A stretch of DNA of 64,000 nt from Haliangium sp050303215 (lineage in GTDB: Bacteria > Myxococcota_A > Polyangia > Haliangiales > Haliangiaceae), in assembly GCF_050303215.1 (NCBI RefSeq), contig NZ_JBNLBH010000117.1, forward strand, positions 24,783 to 88,782, written 5' to 3'. The stretch's first letter is position 1; each line of letters opens with the position of its first letter. The position numbers and the translations under genes are program-made. The notes beneath the pieces are model-generated. The model had not been told where the DNA came from and made no database searches. It saw only the letters and a list, made by a program, of their open reading frames with translations. Shown here one piece after another: positions 46,549 to 57,400 of the stretch.

Positions 46549-47903
46549 GGCCCGTCCTCGGACACCTCGCCGTCGGGGCTGCGCGCGTGCCCCAGATCCA
46601 GCTCGATGTCATCGACCGACACCTCCACCCCCGCCGCCCGCTTCTCCTCGGCGCTCATCTCGGCGGTGGCGAGTTCGAGCCGGAAGTGCACCGCCGGGTC
46701 GAAGCCCTCGTGCTCGTCGACCATGTCGAGCAGGCCCCCGACCAGCTTCTTGAGGAACATGCGCGGCGCGATGCCCACCTCTCGGCCCAGGGCCCCGGCG
46801 GTGTCGCGGGCCAGGGCCGCGATCACCTCGTCGTCGACCTTGGCCGCGATCCGCTCCGGGTGCTTGCCCGCGTACAGATCGCGGACCGCGCGGCCGACCT
46901 CGACCAGCCGGTCGAGCGTGAACGGCTGCAGCCGGACCTGCACCGCCTTGGAGCTCTCGAAGGGCAGGTTGAAGTCCACGTACAGCCGCTGGGCCAGCGG
47001 CTCCAGCGAGCGCACCCCCTTGGGCCCTTCGAAGAAGTCGCGGGTGCCCGTCACCAGCACGTACAGGCCCGGGTACTGACCCCGGTCGAGGTCGTCGATG
47101 AGCTGGCGCAGGGCGTTGAGGCTGCGCTCGCGCACATCGCGGCGCATGCGCTGCACCGTCTCCACCTCGTCCAGCACCAGCACCAGCCCCTTGCGTCCGG
47201 TTTGGCGTACCACCTCCAGCATGCCCCGCAAGAACCCCCCCGCGCCGGCGTGATCCACCTCGCCCTTGACCCCGGCCCGGCGCTTGATCGCCGCGGCCAC
47301 GTTGGGCTGGCCCATGATCCACGACAGCAGCCCCTCGGCCGTGGCCTGATCGTCCTCCACCCGGGCCCGGTGATACCCGCGCAGCACCGCCGCGAACTGA
47401 CTCTGCGTAGCGCTCACGCTGGCCAGCCGAGTCTCCAACAGCGCCCCGACCAGCTCGGCCACCCGCGCCCCCTCGTGCGCGTCCACCCCCGGCCGCGCGC
47501 ACACCTCCTCCTCCAGATCCAGCAGCCAGCGGTCGATGAGCGAGCGGAACCCGCCCCGGTGCCACTCCTTCGTGCGCAGGCTCTCCATCGCCCGGCGGTA
47601 GATCGTCTGCATCTGGTACAGCGGGGTCTCGGTCTCCGAGATCTGCACCTCGGCGCTGGCGAAGCCCTGGAGCTGGGCCCGGTGCTCCAGCCAGCGGGCG
47701 AAGAAGGTCTTGCCGCTGCCGTACTCCCCGCGCACCGCCTTGAACACCCCATTGCCGCGCCCGGCCCGGGACAGCTCGTCATCGACCGCTTCCTCGAAGC
47801 GCGCAAGCCCCACCGCGAAGTGCTCGATCCCGCGCTGGGGCACCGTGCCGTTGCGCAGCGCGGCCATGATATCGCGGCGGAGCGGTTTGCTGGGCGGGCT
47901 CAT
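46545..47903 (-). CDS. brxD: BREX ATP-binding protein BrxD
   Basis: A 452-residue ATPase. Walker A is RGEYGSGKTFFARWLEHR (about 58-75), Walker B is LVLVLDEVETVQRMRRDVRE, and the sensor region has YVLVTGTRDFFEGPKGVRSL. The start MSPPSKPLRRDIMAALRNGT and the PLRRDIMAALRNG pattern are typical of BrxD. It follows pglZ by 36 bases and overlaps brxHI by 4 bases. BrxD is a component of BREX types 2 and 6; with the PglX type here it indicates type 2. Confidence 0.88.
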   Translation of the reverse strand: MSPPSKPLRRDIMAALRNGTVPQRGIEHFAVGLARFEEAVDDELSRAGRGNGVFKAVRGEYGSGKTFFARWLEHRAQLQGFASAEVQISETETPLYQMQTIYRRAMESLRTKEWHRGGFRSLIDRWLLDLEEEVCARPGVDAHEGARVAELVGALLETRLASVSATQSQFAAVLRGYHRARVEDDQATAEGLLSWIMGQPNVAAAIKRRAGVKGEVDHAGAGGFLRGMLEVVRQTGRKGLVLVLDEVETVQRMRRDVRERSLNALRQLIDDLDRGQYPGLYVLVTGTRDFFEGPKGVRSLEPLAQRLYVDFNLPFESSKAVQVRLQPFTLDRLVEVGRAVRDLYAGKHPERIAAKVDDEVIAALARDTAGALGREVGIAPRMFLKKLVGGLLDMVDEHEGFDPAVHFRLELATAEMSAEEKRAAGVEVSVDDIELDLGHARSPDGEVSEDGP

Positions 47904-47939
47904 CGGACGGGCGGCGCGGGCGCAGGCGGCGGCGCGGGC

Positions 47940-50768
47940 TCAGGCCTCGAACATATCCCGGAACAAATCCGCGTCGAAGACCACCTGCTCGCCCTCGTAC
48001 CGTACCACCGCGTAGCCATCGATGGTCAGGTACTCGCCGATGCGGGCCACCACCCCCTCCACCTGGCGCTTGGGCACGCCGACCCGGTGGGCGAAGATCC
48101 GGTCTGACAGCCGGCCGCCGTCGCCGTAGTCGACCAGCACCTCGACCTGGGCGATCACGGCCTCGAGCTCGGCCCGCCGCTTCTTGTTCAGGCCCTCGAA
48201 CTGCCCGCTGGCCTCGATGCACTGCCGGACCCAGCTCGGGGCCGCCGCGGCGCCCGCGTCCACCGCCGTGCCGGCCTCGGCCGCGGCCTCGGCCGCCGCC
48301 TCCACGAACGGCATCGTCACCTGATTCGGCGCCGGCGTCGGCCGCTTGCCGCGCCCGCCGGGCCTGGCCGCAGGCGCCGCCCGCGCCGGCCCCGGGGCTC
48401 GCTCCGGGGCCACTTCACAGTCCCACCACGGCGGCGGCGTCAGCGCGGTCACGCCCAGCGCGGCGTCGTCGTGGTAGGTCGGGCTGGCCGCCAGCCGGTC
48501 CGAGCCCAGCAGCAGCGCCGGGGCCACCACCTCGGCCAGCGTGGCCCCGCCGTGCTCGCCGGTGTGCCGCCCGCTCACGTAGCGCTTGGTCTCCGTGGCC
48601 AACATCGCCACCCGCCGGCGCGGATGCGGGCTCCACGCCCCCTCGCCCGCGAGCGCCACCTCGTACTCGGCCGGCTCCTCGTCCTCCTCCAGCTCCCGCC
48701 AGCGGGCCCCGTTCGCCGTCGACGTCGGGTTTACGTACTCCATGCGCTCACCCCCGGCGTGGCCGTGATCGGCGACGATCAGCACCGCCCGGTCCTGGCC
48801 CGTGGCCAGCTCCAGCACCTCGTGCAGCACCTTGATGGTCTCTCGTCCGAAGGCCACCTCCAGGCTCATGCTCGACTTGATGTAGTCGTCGACCGCGTTG
48901 ACGACCACGCCCACGACCCGGTCGTCGCTGCGGATCAGGGCCCGCAGCGCCTCGCCGGCGAAGCCGCTCTGGTTCGCGGCCTCGGCCTCGAGCAGCAGCC
49001 GCGGGCCCTCGCCCAGGAGCTTGCTCAGGCCTCGGTGGGCCTCGAAGCGGTCGGGGTCGCGGCGGGTCTGATGGGACTTGCCCACCGCCATCGGCTTGCC
49101 CGCGAACAGGGCGCTGCGGCTCACCTCGGTGATGGTCGGGAACGCGGCCAACATCGGCGGCAGCGGCGAGGCCCCGTGATACCCCTCGGGCCGCCACTTC
49201 ACCGGCCCGTAGCAGTGCCCCTCCAGGTCCAGCATCAGCTCCACCGCGACCGACCACGACAGCCCGTCGAGCAGCAGCACCAACAGCTTGCGGTGGCGGC
49301 CGCCGGCCAGGAAGCCCACGGCGAAGCGATCGAGCGCCTTGTCCACGGCCACCGCCCGATCGTGGGGGCGGCGGGCGTGCAGCCACGACTGCAGCCCGCG
49401 CGCGAAGCGCTCGTCGTCGCGGTCGCGGCGCTCGTTCACGGCCGCCAGCACCGCGGCGATGGCGCGGCCCAGCGCGTCCACGTCGCTGCCCTGGGCGCGC
49501 CGGCGGGCGTAGTCCACGAACCCGCCCTCGGCGGCGTAGTGCTCGGCCAGGGCCAGGGTCGCGTCCTGCGCGGTCTCGCCCAGCTCCAGCGGGGCCCGCT
49601 CGCGCCCCAGCAGGTACGCCAACAGGCGCACCGCCATGCGCGCCCGCACCACCGTGGACGCGTGTCCGGCCTCGTCCTTGAGCAGGTGCCCCTCCAGCCG
49701 CTTCAGGTCGCGCCTGGCCGCGGCGAAGCGCTCGGCCGTGAGCGACTCGGTCGCGTCGCGCAGCGAGGCCGCGAGCTGGTCCCGGGCGCGCGCGAACGAG
49801 CTGGCCAGGTAGGGGTTGTCGAGCAGCGCCTCGGCCAGCTTGTCGTTGCTGACCAGCCCGTCCGCCTGGGCCACCAGGCGCGCGAACCCGCTCTCGCTCA
49901 TGCGCAGGCGCAGCCCCTTGGCCAGCGCGCCCCAGGCCCGCACCAGGGCCTCGTCGCGGACCAGGTCGATGCCGGGCGCCACCTGGGCCAGGCGCTCGGG
50001 CAGGTAGAGCTGCAGCGCCTCGCTGCCCGGCACCAGCGGGTCCAGGGTCTCGAGCAGCACCGCCCACGCCGCCAGCTCGGTGCCGCGGCCCTGCTCCCAC
50101 GCCTGCCACGCCCGCCGGCCCAGCTCGCCCACGTGTCCGTCCAAGAACTCGTACAGCGCCGCCCGCACCGCCTCGTGCCCGGCCCAGCGCCGGCCGAACT
50201 CCACCCCGCCCGCGGCCTCGGCGCAGAAGTGCGCCACCTGCTGCGCCGACAGCACCTCGTCCTCGCGCAGCCCGGCCTCGCGGTCGAGGAAGCGCCGCCA
50301 GGCCGTCTCCAGGCTCACGATGGTGCCCGCGATCGGCCCCGAGAACTTGCCCGGCTGGGCCAGCAGCGCCTGCTTCAGCGGCGACTCGAACAGCTCCGGG
50401 TGCGTGCCCGTGGCCGTGAAGATGCGGGCCAGCCGGCGCTCGCCCGTGACCAGCCGGACCCGGCCCCCGGCCAGGCGTCCGGCGATGTCGGGCGGCACGT
50501 CGGCCGTATACGACACCACCAGCGCCAGCGCCAGCGCCTCGTCGCCGCCGTCGTCGCCGCGGGCGAGCCGATCGCGCAGCGCCAGCTCGCAGTCCACCGG
50601 GACCACGGCGAAGCACGTGCGCTGTCCCTGCACCGTGACCTCCACCTCGGTCGCCTCCGCGGTCCCGTACAGCGCGACCACCCAGCTCCGCCGATCGCGC
50701 TCGAAGATCGCCTGCAGCTCGGCCTTGATGTCAGCCACCGACAGCGTGGGCGCCTCGACCGGGATCAT
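47940..50768 (-). CDS. pglZ: BREX alkaline-phosphatase-like protein PglZ
   Basis: A 942-residue BREX-2 type PglZ. The core phosphatase-like domain has RKLLVLLLDGLSWSVAVELM (metal Asp, about 496) and AVLIVADHGHAGGERMEYV (about 664). PTITEVSRSALFAGKPMAVG is the expected Ser/Thr-bearing loop. Large helical regions lie N-terminal (about 200-480), and a Pro/Ala linker (about 775-840) leads to a C-terminal winged-helix-like end with LDIRDMFEA-type sequence. The start overlaps the pglY stop by 4 bases (ATGA). PglZ is the universal marker of BREX and is needed for phage resistance. Confidence 0.9.
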   Translation of the reverse strand: MIPVEAPTLSVADIKAELQAIFERDRRSWVVALYGTAEATEVEVTVQGQRTCFAVVPVDCELALRDRLARGDDGGDEALALALVVSYTADVPPDIAGRLAGGRVRLVTGERRLARIFTATGTHPELFESPLKQALLAQPGKFSGPIAGTIVSLETAWRRFLDREAGLREDEVLSAQQVAHFCAEAAGGVEFGRRWAGHEAVRAALYEFLDGHVGELGRRAWQAWEQGRGTELAAWAVLLETLDPLVPGSEALQLYLPERLAQVAPGIDLVRDEALVRAWGALAKGLRLRMSESGFARLVAQADGLVSNDKLAEALLDNPYLASSFARARDQLAASLRDATESLTAERFAAARRDLKRLEGHLLKDEAGHASTVVRARMAVRLLAYLLGRERAPLELGETAQDATLALAEHYAAEGGFVDYARRRAQGSDVDALGRAIAAVLAAVNERRDRDDERFARGLQSWLHARRPHDRAVAVDKALDRFAVGFLAGGRHRKLLVLLLDGLSWSVAVELMLDLEGHCYGPVKWRPEGYHGASPLPPMLAAFPTITEVSRSALFAGKPMAVGKSHQTRRDPDRFEAHRGLSKLLGEGPRLLLEAEAANQSGFAGEALRALIRSDDRVVGVVVNAVDDYIKSSMSLEVAFGRETIKVLHEVLELATGQDRAVLIVADHGHAGGERMEYVNPTSTANGARWRELEEDEEPAEYEVALAGEGAWSPHPRRRVAMLATETKRYVSGRHTGEHGGATLAEVVAPALLLGSDRLAASPTYHDDAALGVTALTPPPWWDCEVAPERAPGPARAAPAARPGGRGKRPTPAPNQVTMPFVEAAAEAAAEAGTAVDAGAAAAPSWVRQCIEASGQFEGLNKKRRAELEAVIAQVEVLVDYGDGGRLSDRIFAHRVGVPKRQVEGVVARIGEYLTIDGYAVVRYEGEQVVFDADLFRDMFEA

Positions 50769-53700
50769 GAGCCCTTCTTGCGCACCGTCCAGCGGATCTG
50801 GACCTGAAAGTCATCGCCGGCGCGGGCGACGGCGTCCTCGAAGTCCGGCTGCCGGGCCAGCGCGGCCAGGTCGTTGCCCTCCCAGGTCCCGCTGCCGACC
50901 ACGCCGGCCCCGACCTCGGTCCCGACCGCGCCGTCGCCCCCGTCCACGCGCACCACCCGCGCCGGCGCCGGCGGCGGCTCGCCCAGCACCTGGGCCCGCA
51001 GCACCAGCCGGTGCAGCTCATCGGCCAGGGCCACATTGATCTCGTCGCTGGCCAGCACCCGGCTCACCTCGGCCAGCAGCGCCGTCGCCTCCGCCCCGCC
51101 GCGGCTGTGCACCTGGGCCAGCGCGTTGAAGTGGATGTCATTGTCCAGCGCCTTGAGCGTCTTGCCCGCGTGCACCAAGTGCGCCCGCATGGCCGGGATC
51201 GAGGTCGCGATCTCGGCCCCGGCCAGCGCTTGCACCAACTCCACCGGATCGCGGGTTTGCAGCCCCGCCAGGAGATCGGCCACCGCCCGGGCCGTGCGCG
51301 CCCGCGGCGACTGCTCCGCGTCTGCGCCCGCGAACGCGCGTCGTTGCTCCAGGGCCGCGTCGATGCGATCGGCCCCGTCGTCCAGCGCCTGGTCCCGGGC
51401 CCGCTCCAGCGCGGCCACGAAGCCGCGCAGGTTGCCCGGGTTGTTGCTCTTGCGGCTGCTGATCCCGAAAAGCCCACCCCCGCGCTCCACCGCGTCGCGC
51501 CACGCCTGCTCGCTGGGCAGCGCCGTCTGCACCAGCTCGGCCTCGTCGGGCAGCTTGCCCAAGCGCGGCGACACCGCCCGCCCGGCCAGCACCAACTCGC
51601 GCGCGTCGGCCGCCGCGAAGGCCGCGATTTCGAACTCGGCCACCTCGCGCACCAGCCCGCGCAGATCATCCGGATCGCGCAGCCGCCGGAGCTGCGCCAC
51701 CGTCGGCACCGACATCCCCTGCTGGTCGAGCGATTGGCGGATGTTCTGGGCCCAGGACCGGTCGAGCACCGCCCGCGACTCACTCACCTCGGCCATGCCC
51801 AGGTGCCCCAACAGCTCCACCTCCGGGCGCTCGGCCCGGGCCACCTCGATGCGCTTGTCCTCGGCGTCGCACAGCTCCCGCCAGCGCTGGTAGGCCCCCT
51901 CCAGCCGCTTGAGCGACACCGCCTTGGCCTCGGGCGCGAAGCGCGGGTGGCGCGGGTAGCGCTGATCCAGCAGTTGGTGCACCCCGTGCTCCAGGGCCTT
52001 GTCCATCACCGACTGCGAGAAGCTGCGAATCTCGCCGCCCGCGAGCAGGTGCGCGTGCTTCTCGACCCGGCAGCCGTGATCGAGCACCCCGTCTTCGACC
52101 TGCGACACCAACCCGTACGCCGCCTCCAGCGCGGTCCGCACCCGCTGCCGCTTCTGGCTCTGCAGGTGCTCGAGCTGGTCGAGCGCGCGCTGCTGGTCCT
52201 CGACCCGCAGGTGCTGCAGGTGAGTCCTGGGGTCTTCGAGGATCCGGTCCAGGATGACCAGCTCGCCCAGATCCTTGATCACCCGCGGCCCGAAGAAGCT
52301 CGGCAGCCACACCAGCGTCCACGACGACGAGTTCTCGCGGAACCGGTGCAGCCGGCTCTCGTCCTCCTGCGGGGTGTGGCCCTCGTCGTCGAAGGGGTAA
52401 TCGATGACCACCTTGTAGTCCTCGTCGGGCCCGCACGCGAGCTGGATGTTCTCCAGCTCGCGCACGTTGCCGAACACGATCGTGCCGGTCCGGCGCGAGC
52501 CTCGCCACACCACCCGGTGGTTGCTGGTCGTGCCCGTGGGCGCGTCCACGCCCAGGGCCGCGTACAGCACCTCTTGCACCTTGCGGCGCCGGGCTCCGGG
52601 CGAGTCATAGCCGCGGTGGTCGGCCAGCAGCGGGCGGATGTCCACCCCCTCGAGCACGATCTTCACCGCCGGGTTGCTGTCGTCGCCGACCCGCAGCCGG
52701 TCCACCTCGCCGGCGTAGTGGCGCAGCCGCGTCGCCGCCAGGTTGGCCTCGCGCCCCGGCACCGGCGAGTTCAGCGTGCCGTGATTCAGCTCCACCAGCC
52801 GGCGCGCGCTCAGATCCTTGAGCACCTTGACCTGGGGCACCAGCGCCGCCAGCAGCAGGGTCTTGATCAACCGATTGTCCGTACGGCACTGCTTCTCGGC
52901 GCAGTTCGAGCAGCCCAGGGCGATGCGGTGAGCGTCGCGCAGGCGCTGGCAGCGCTCGGCCGTGGCCGTGCCGTGGCGGTCCTGGATCCGCGGCAGCAGC
53001 TCGTCGCGGTAGAGCTGCTTGGCCTGGCGGAAGCGCTCCTTCATGGCCCCGTCCATCGGCTCCTCGCCCCCGGCCAACGCGTCGAACAAGTCGCCCACCG
53101 GCACCACCTTGCCCATCTCGAAGTCGTCCAAGTGTTCGACCAACAGCTCCATCAGCAGCTTGAGCGAGGTCCGCTCCCGCTGCAGGCAGGTCGCCAGCGC
53201 CACCAGCGCCTCGACCAGCGCGGGCGAGAACGGGTACACCTGGCGAAACGCCCGCTCGTCGCCGATGTCGCCCAGCAGCGTCTGCCAGGCCGGGCCCAGC
53301 CCCCGCTTCATCCGTCCGAAGGCCTCATCGACCCGGCCCTCGGCCCCCGGCTTGGGCCGCACCACCCGCTTCTCCACGATCGTGGGCAGGTTGGTGTCCT
53401 GCAGCGTGATGGTGTTGATGCGCCCCTCCCACCACGACAGCAGGTCGCGCAGGTTTTGGGCGTCATTGCCCGCGTACTGCTCTCCCACCAGCTCGACCAG
53501 GTCGCGCTGGCGGGCGATGAAGCTCACCACCGGCGCCGGCCGGGGCCGCTCGTGATCGATCAGCTTGGCGACCTTTTGCACCTCCGCGCCGATCATGCGC
53601 CGGTCGCCGGCGCGGCTGGCCAGCCACAGGACCAGCTCATCGAGGAGTAGCACCACCGCCTGGTAGCCCAGCTCGCGGGCGTGCCGGCTGAGCACGCTCA

Positions 53701-54436
53701 GGCCCTCGTCGATGTCCTTGAAGCGCGATCCGGCCTGGGCGTAGGCCGCGAACATGGGCGTCTGCACCAGGTCGGAGAACAGCCGCGCGCGCTCGTCCGG
53801 GTCGGCGCTGGCGCGGGCCGCGTCGAAGCCGGCCGGGTCCCAGCCCCCGGCCGCCGCCACCTCGCCCCAACCGCCGTCGTCGTCGTCGCGCTCGCGGCCG
53901 CGTTCGAGCGCGGCGAAGAAGGCCTCGTCGCCCAGCTCCTCGCGGATGGCCTGGGCCGACGCGAACAGCTCCTGGTCGTGGAAGAACGCCGGCACCGGCG
54001 CCTCCGGGTGGCGCGCGCGCACCGCCTCCAGGTAGGCCGGGAACAGCTTGTCCTCCACCCCGGCGGCGCCGACCATATTGAGCTGCACGCACAGCACCCG
54101 GCTGTCGGCGAGCCAGTCGTGGCGGGCCTTGACCTCGTGCAGCTCGGGGATGTTCCAGGGCCGCAGGTCGCCCTGGAGCATCAGCGACAGCACGCTCATG
54201 AAGTGGCTCTTGCCCGAGCCGAAGCTGCCGTGGATGTACGAGGCCTCGCTCTTGCGGTGCTCGATGGCGCTCTTCACGTAGCCCAGGGCGGTGTCGTAGG
54301 CGTTGGCGATGTCGCCCGTGACCGCGTAGCTGCGCAGCATCTCCTCGGGGTGGGAGACGGCTTCGTTGATCCGGACCACGAACTCGCTCTTGCGGATCTG
54401 GTCGGGGAGATCGAGGATGTCGCGCAGCTCGCTCAT
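50765..54436 (-). CDS. pglY: BREX P-loop ATPase PglY (BrxC-type)
   Basis: A 1223-residue ATPase. Start MSELRDILDLPDQIRKSEFV is typical of the family and 7 bases after the pglX stop; the frame open further upstream is discarded. Walker A is YIHGSFGSGKSHFMSVLSLM (about 68-87). Walker B-like segment is VVLLLDELVLWLASRAGDR, and RDLLSWWEGRINTITLQDTN follows. The rest is long helical sequence. In BREX type 2, PglY corresponds to the BrxC ATPase of other types. The overlap with pglZ shows tight co-translation. All expected motifs look intact. Confidence 0.9.
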   Translation of the reverse strand: MSELRDILDLPDQIRKSEFVVRINEAVSHPEEMLRSYAVTGDIANAYDTALGYVKSAIEHRKSEASYIHGSFGSGKSHFMSVLSLMLQGDLRPWNIPELHEVKARHDWLADSRVLCVQLNMVGAAGVEDKLFPAYLEAVRARHPEAPVPAFFHDQELFASAQAIREELGDEAFFAALERGRERDDDDGGWGEVAAAGGWDPAGFDAARASADPDERARLFSDLVQTPMFAAYAQAGSRFKDIDEGLSVLSRHARELGYQAVVLLLDELVLWLASRAGDRRMIGAEVQKVAKLIDHERPRPAPVVSFIARQRDLVELVGEQYAGNDAQNLRDLLSWWEGRINTITLQDTNLPTIVEKRVVRPKPGAEGRVDEAFGRMKRGLGPAWQTLLGDIGDERAFRQVYPFSPALVEALVALATCLQRERTSLKLLMELLVEHLDDFEMGKVVPVGDLFDALAGGEEPMDGAMKERFRQAKQLYRDELLPRIQDRHGTATAERCQRLRDAHRIALGCSNCAEKQCRTDNRLIKTLLLAALVPQVKVLKDLSARRLVELNHGTLNSPVPGREANLAATRLRHYAGEVDRLRVGDDSNPAVKIVLEGVDIRPLLADHRGYDSPGARRRKVQEVLYAALGVDAPTGTTSNHRVVWRGSRRTGTIVFGNVRELENIQLACGPDEDYKVVIDYPFDDEGHTPQEDESRLHRFRENSSSWTLVWLPSFFGPRVIKDLGELVILDRILEDPRTHLQHLRVEDQQRALDQLEHLQSQKRQRVRTALEAAYGLVSQVEDGVLDHGCRVEKHAHLLAGGEIRSFSQSVMDKALEHGVHQLLDQRYPRHPRFAPEAKAVSLKRLEGAYQRWRELCDAEDKRIEVARAERPEVELLGHLGMAEVSESRAVLDRSWAQNIRQSLDQQGMSVPTVAQLRRLRDPDDLRGLVREVAEFEIAAFAAADARELVLAGRAVSPRLGKLPDEAELVQTALPSEQAWRDAVERGGGLFGISSRKSNNPGNLRGFVAALERARDQALDDGADRIDAALEQRRAFAGADAEQSPRARTARAVADLLAGLQTRDPVELVQALAGAEIATSIPAMRAHLVHAGKTLKALDNDIHFNALAQVHSRGGAEATALLAEVSRVLASDEINVALADELHRLVLRAQVLGEPPPAPARVVRVDGGDGAVGTEVGAGVVGSGTWEGNDLAALARQPDFEDAVARAGDDFQVQIRWTVRKKGS

Positions 54437-54443
54437 GCGGTGG

Positions 54444-57400
54444 TCACTCACGCGCCTTGCTGCGGCGCTTGGTCCCGGCCTTGCGGCCGCGGCCCGACTT
54501 CTTGGCCGGCCGCCAGGCGCGCAGATCGTCCTTGGTGAGCCCCAGGGCCGACAGCTCCCCTTCGAGGAATTGTTCGAAGTAGTCGCCCAGGCGCAGGTCA
54601 TCGAAGGCCGGGTCGGGCTGGTTGTGCCACTGCTTCAGCCACGGCACCAGCTCGAGCAGCCCGGCCAGCATCGGCGTGAGCCGGGCCGCGTCCCAGCCGT
54701 CCTGGTCCTTGCGCTCCTGGTACAGCCCGGCCAGGGCCTGGGCCCGCTCGAGGTGATTCCACCCGGCCCAGCCGAACAGCGGCCCGGGGCTGTCGTCGGA
54801 CTCGCAGCCGGGATACGAGATGAAGCGCTCCTTGGGCACGTCCAGCTTGCCGCGCAGTTGCCAGTAGGTGGTGCTGGCAAAGTCCTTGCTGGCGTACTTG
54901 GGCGGCACCGGGATGTCGCCGACGGCCTCGCCCGCGTCCTCGCGCCGCTGGGCCTCCCAGCAGGCCAGCCACTCGGCGTGCTTGTCGAGTCCGCTCGGCT
55001 TGAAGCGCATCACGGCCAAGAACGGGACACTCTCTGCGACCAGCGCGCGGTTGACGGCGGTCTCGACGTTGTCGCCGCGCAGGTTGCACAACCGCCGCAG
55101 ATTTGGTCGCTGCTCGCATAGCTGGACGACCCTACGCACCGTGAGTGCCCGTTGAGCCGCGCACTCTTGCTTGACTGCGCCCTCGATTTCTTCGTGCAAG
55201 GCGCTCTCCACGGCATCGGTCAGACGGTCATCGAACTGCAACACCCTCCCAGATAGCGATTTGGGCGTAATCGCCCACCGGCGTTTGTACTCGGGGCTCT
55301 CGATGAGTGAGAGCCTCGGGTCGTCGCGAAGCACTTGGATGCGCTTGGCCCAGACCTTCGCCGCGACCTCGCTGTAGCGTGAGGACACCTCTTTTGCCAA
55401 CGGGTGACCATCTGTGCCTTCGCGTTCGCCACGCTGCGCTCGAACGATCTCGAATGGGCGCTCCCCCAGTGCGACCGTAGGTCGCTGTGGATTCTCCGCC
55501 GCGGCCGAGGACCCTTCGATGAACCCAAAGAGTTCATACACCAGCCAGTCGATTTCTTCTTGGATCGCAATCAACTCTTCCAAGCAAGCGCGCTCTCGCT
55601 CACGCAGCGAGTCATACGAATGCTCTTCGGCATCCCTTGCCTCAGTATGCTGTTCGGGAGGGCGGATTGCATCGGAGATGACGTCGTTGCGTTTCCGTGT
55701 CACCTCCAGCGCTTGCTTGGCGAGCGCAATCAGGCGCTCGCGTTGCTCTTTGCGTTGACGCGGAACTGGGAGTTCGGACAGTAGAGTCCCGGCAAACTGA
55801 TACGCGATCTTGGCAGGGTCGTCCTGCCATTTACCTTTGTCGGTGCCTGAGCCTTTGTCGAACGAGACTTGCTTCATCCAGAAGCAGGCGGTGGAGCTGT
55901 TCAGGTAGGCGAGCAGGGCGAGGTGGTCGTCTTCGCCGGCGTCCTCGGGCAGCTTGATGATGGGGGCCGTGCGGTTGAAGACCTTGCCGCTGTGGTCGAG
56001 CACGAAGTGGTTGTGGGTGGCCACTTCTGCGAAGGCGATGGTGAGGGGCGTGCGCAGCTTGTCGTGATACAGCTCCTGCAACTCGTACCAGCTCAAGCCA
56101 CGTTCGAGCATCGGTACGCCGAAACGTTTGCGGCGCTGGATGATGGCTTTGGCGGGCCAAAGATATTTGGCAGTGTTAGGAACCTGCTGAAGTTGATGCA
56201 GGCGAAAGTTATCCCCGTAAGGAAAGACCGCTACGTCGCTTTCTCCGACAGACCAATCGCGGATCTGCTCGCCGACCACCATGGGACGGTAGTGTTCGAT
56301 GCCGTTCTTTTGGGCCACATGCTCAGGAATGAGGTACAGGTCGTCTTCACCTGTCACCGAACAGATCCCAACGCTGTCGGCGACATCACCCAGACGCGTC
56401 GGAGCCCGGTCTTCGAGCAGCTTCTTGAGCTCTGCGGCACCGCCGCCTCCGAGACTCCACGGGTGCTTGCCCAGCGTCGCGCGCGGCATCTCGGCGACCG
56501 AGATGAACTCGTCCTCGAAGCCAATCTCGTCGTAGTGGTCGCGAATCGATGACCACACCCGGCCGTCTGCCGGCTGCTCGGGCGTGGTCGGCTCGCCGCG
56601 CTTGCCCAGCACGGCGGGTACGCTGTCGCCGATCGGGGCGCAGTTGCGGCCGAACAGCAGGAGCGTCGGGGTGCCGTGGCCGGGGATGTAGGCGCCCGAG
56701 GTGTCGACGACGCGGCTCAGGTCGAGCGTGGGCAGAACCTCTTGGATCAGCTTCTTGCCGAACTCGCGCTTCATGAAGCTGTTGGCGTTGATCATGCCCA
56801 CGTAGCCCAAGTCCACGGCGAGCTGGAAGAAGCGCTCGGTGAAGGGCGCGGCCAGCGCGTACTTGCCGGAGGCGCTTTGGTAGAGCTCGCGGTAGCGATC
56901 GCGCAGGGCCTTGTCTTTGCACGTGATGTAGGGCGGGTTGCCGACCACGGCGTGGTAGCGCTGGCCGAAGATGCGGCGGGCGGCGGGGCGGTCTTCGAGG
57001 TTGAAGATGTCGTCGCCGAAGGCGGCCCGGGTCTCGTCGCTCAGGCCGTCCTGGTCGGTGAGCGCGACCTGGCCCGAGGCCCCGTGCAGGAGCGAGTCGG
57101 CCACGACCAGGTTGGGGTGGATCGCGGGGGCGTGGGCGAGCCGGGTGAAGCCGGCCTTGTCGAGGTAGGCCAGGGTGAGCCGGAAGCGCGCGATGGCGAC
57201 CGCGTAGGGGTTGAGGTCGGCGCCGTACACCTGGCCGAGGGCGGTCAGGGCGGGGCCGCGCGGGTCGAGGCCGGGCGCGGCCCGGAGGTGGTGCTCGAAC
57301 AGGCGCTCGTAGGCGCCCAGCAGGAAGTGGCCCGAGCCGCAGGTGGGGTCGATGACGCGGACCTTGCCGAGGCCGAAGGTGGCGACGGCGGGCTCCAGGG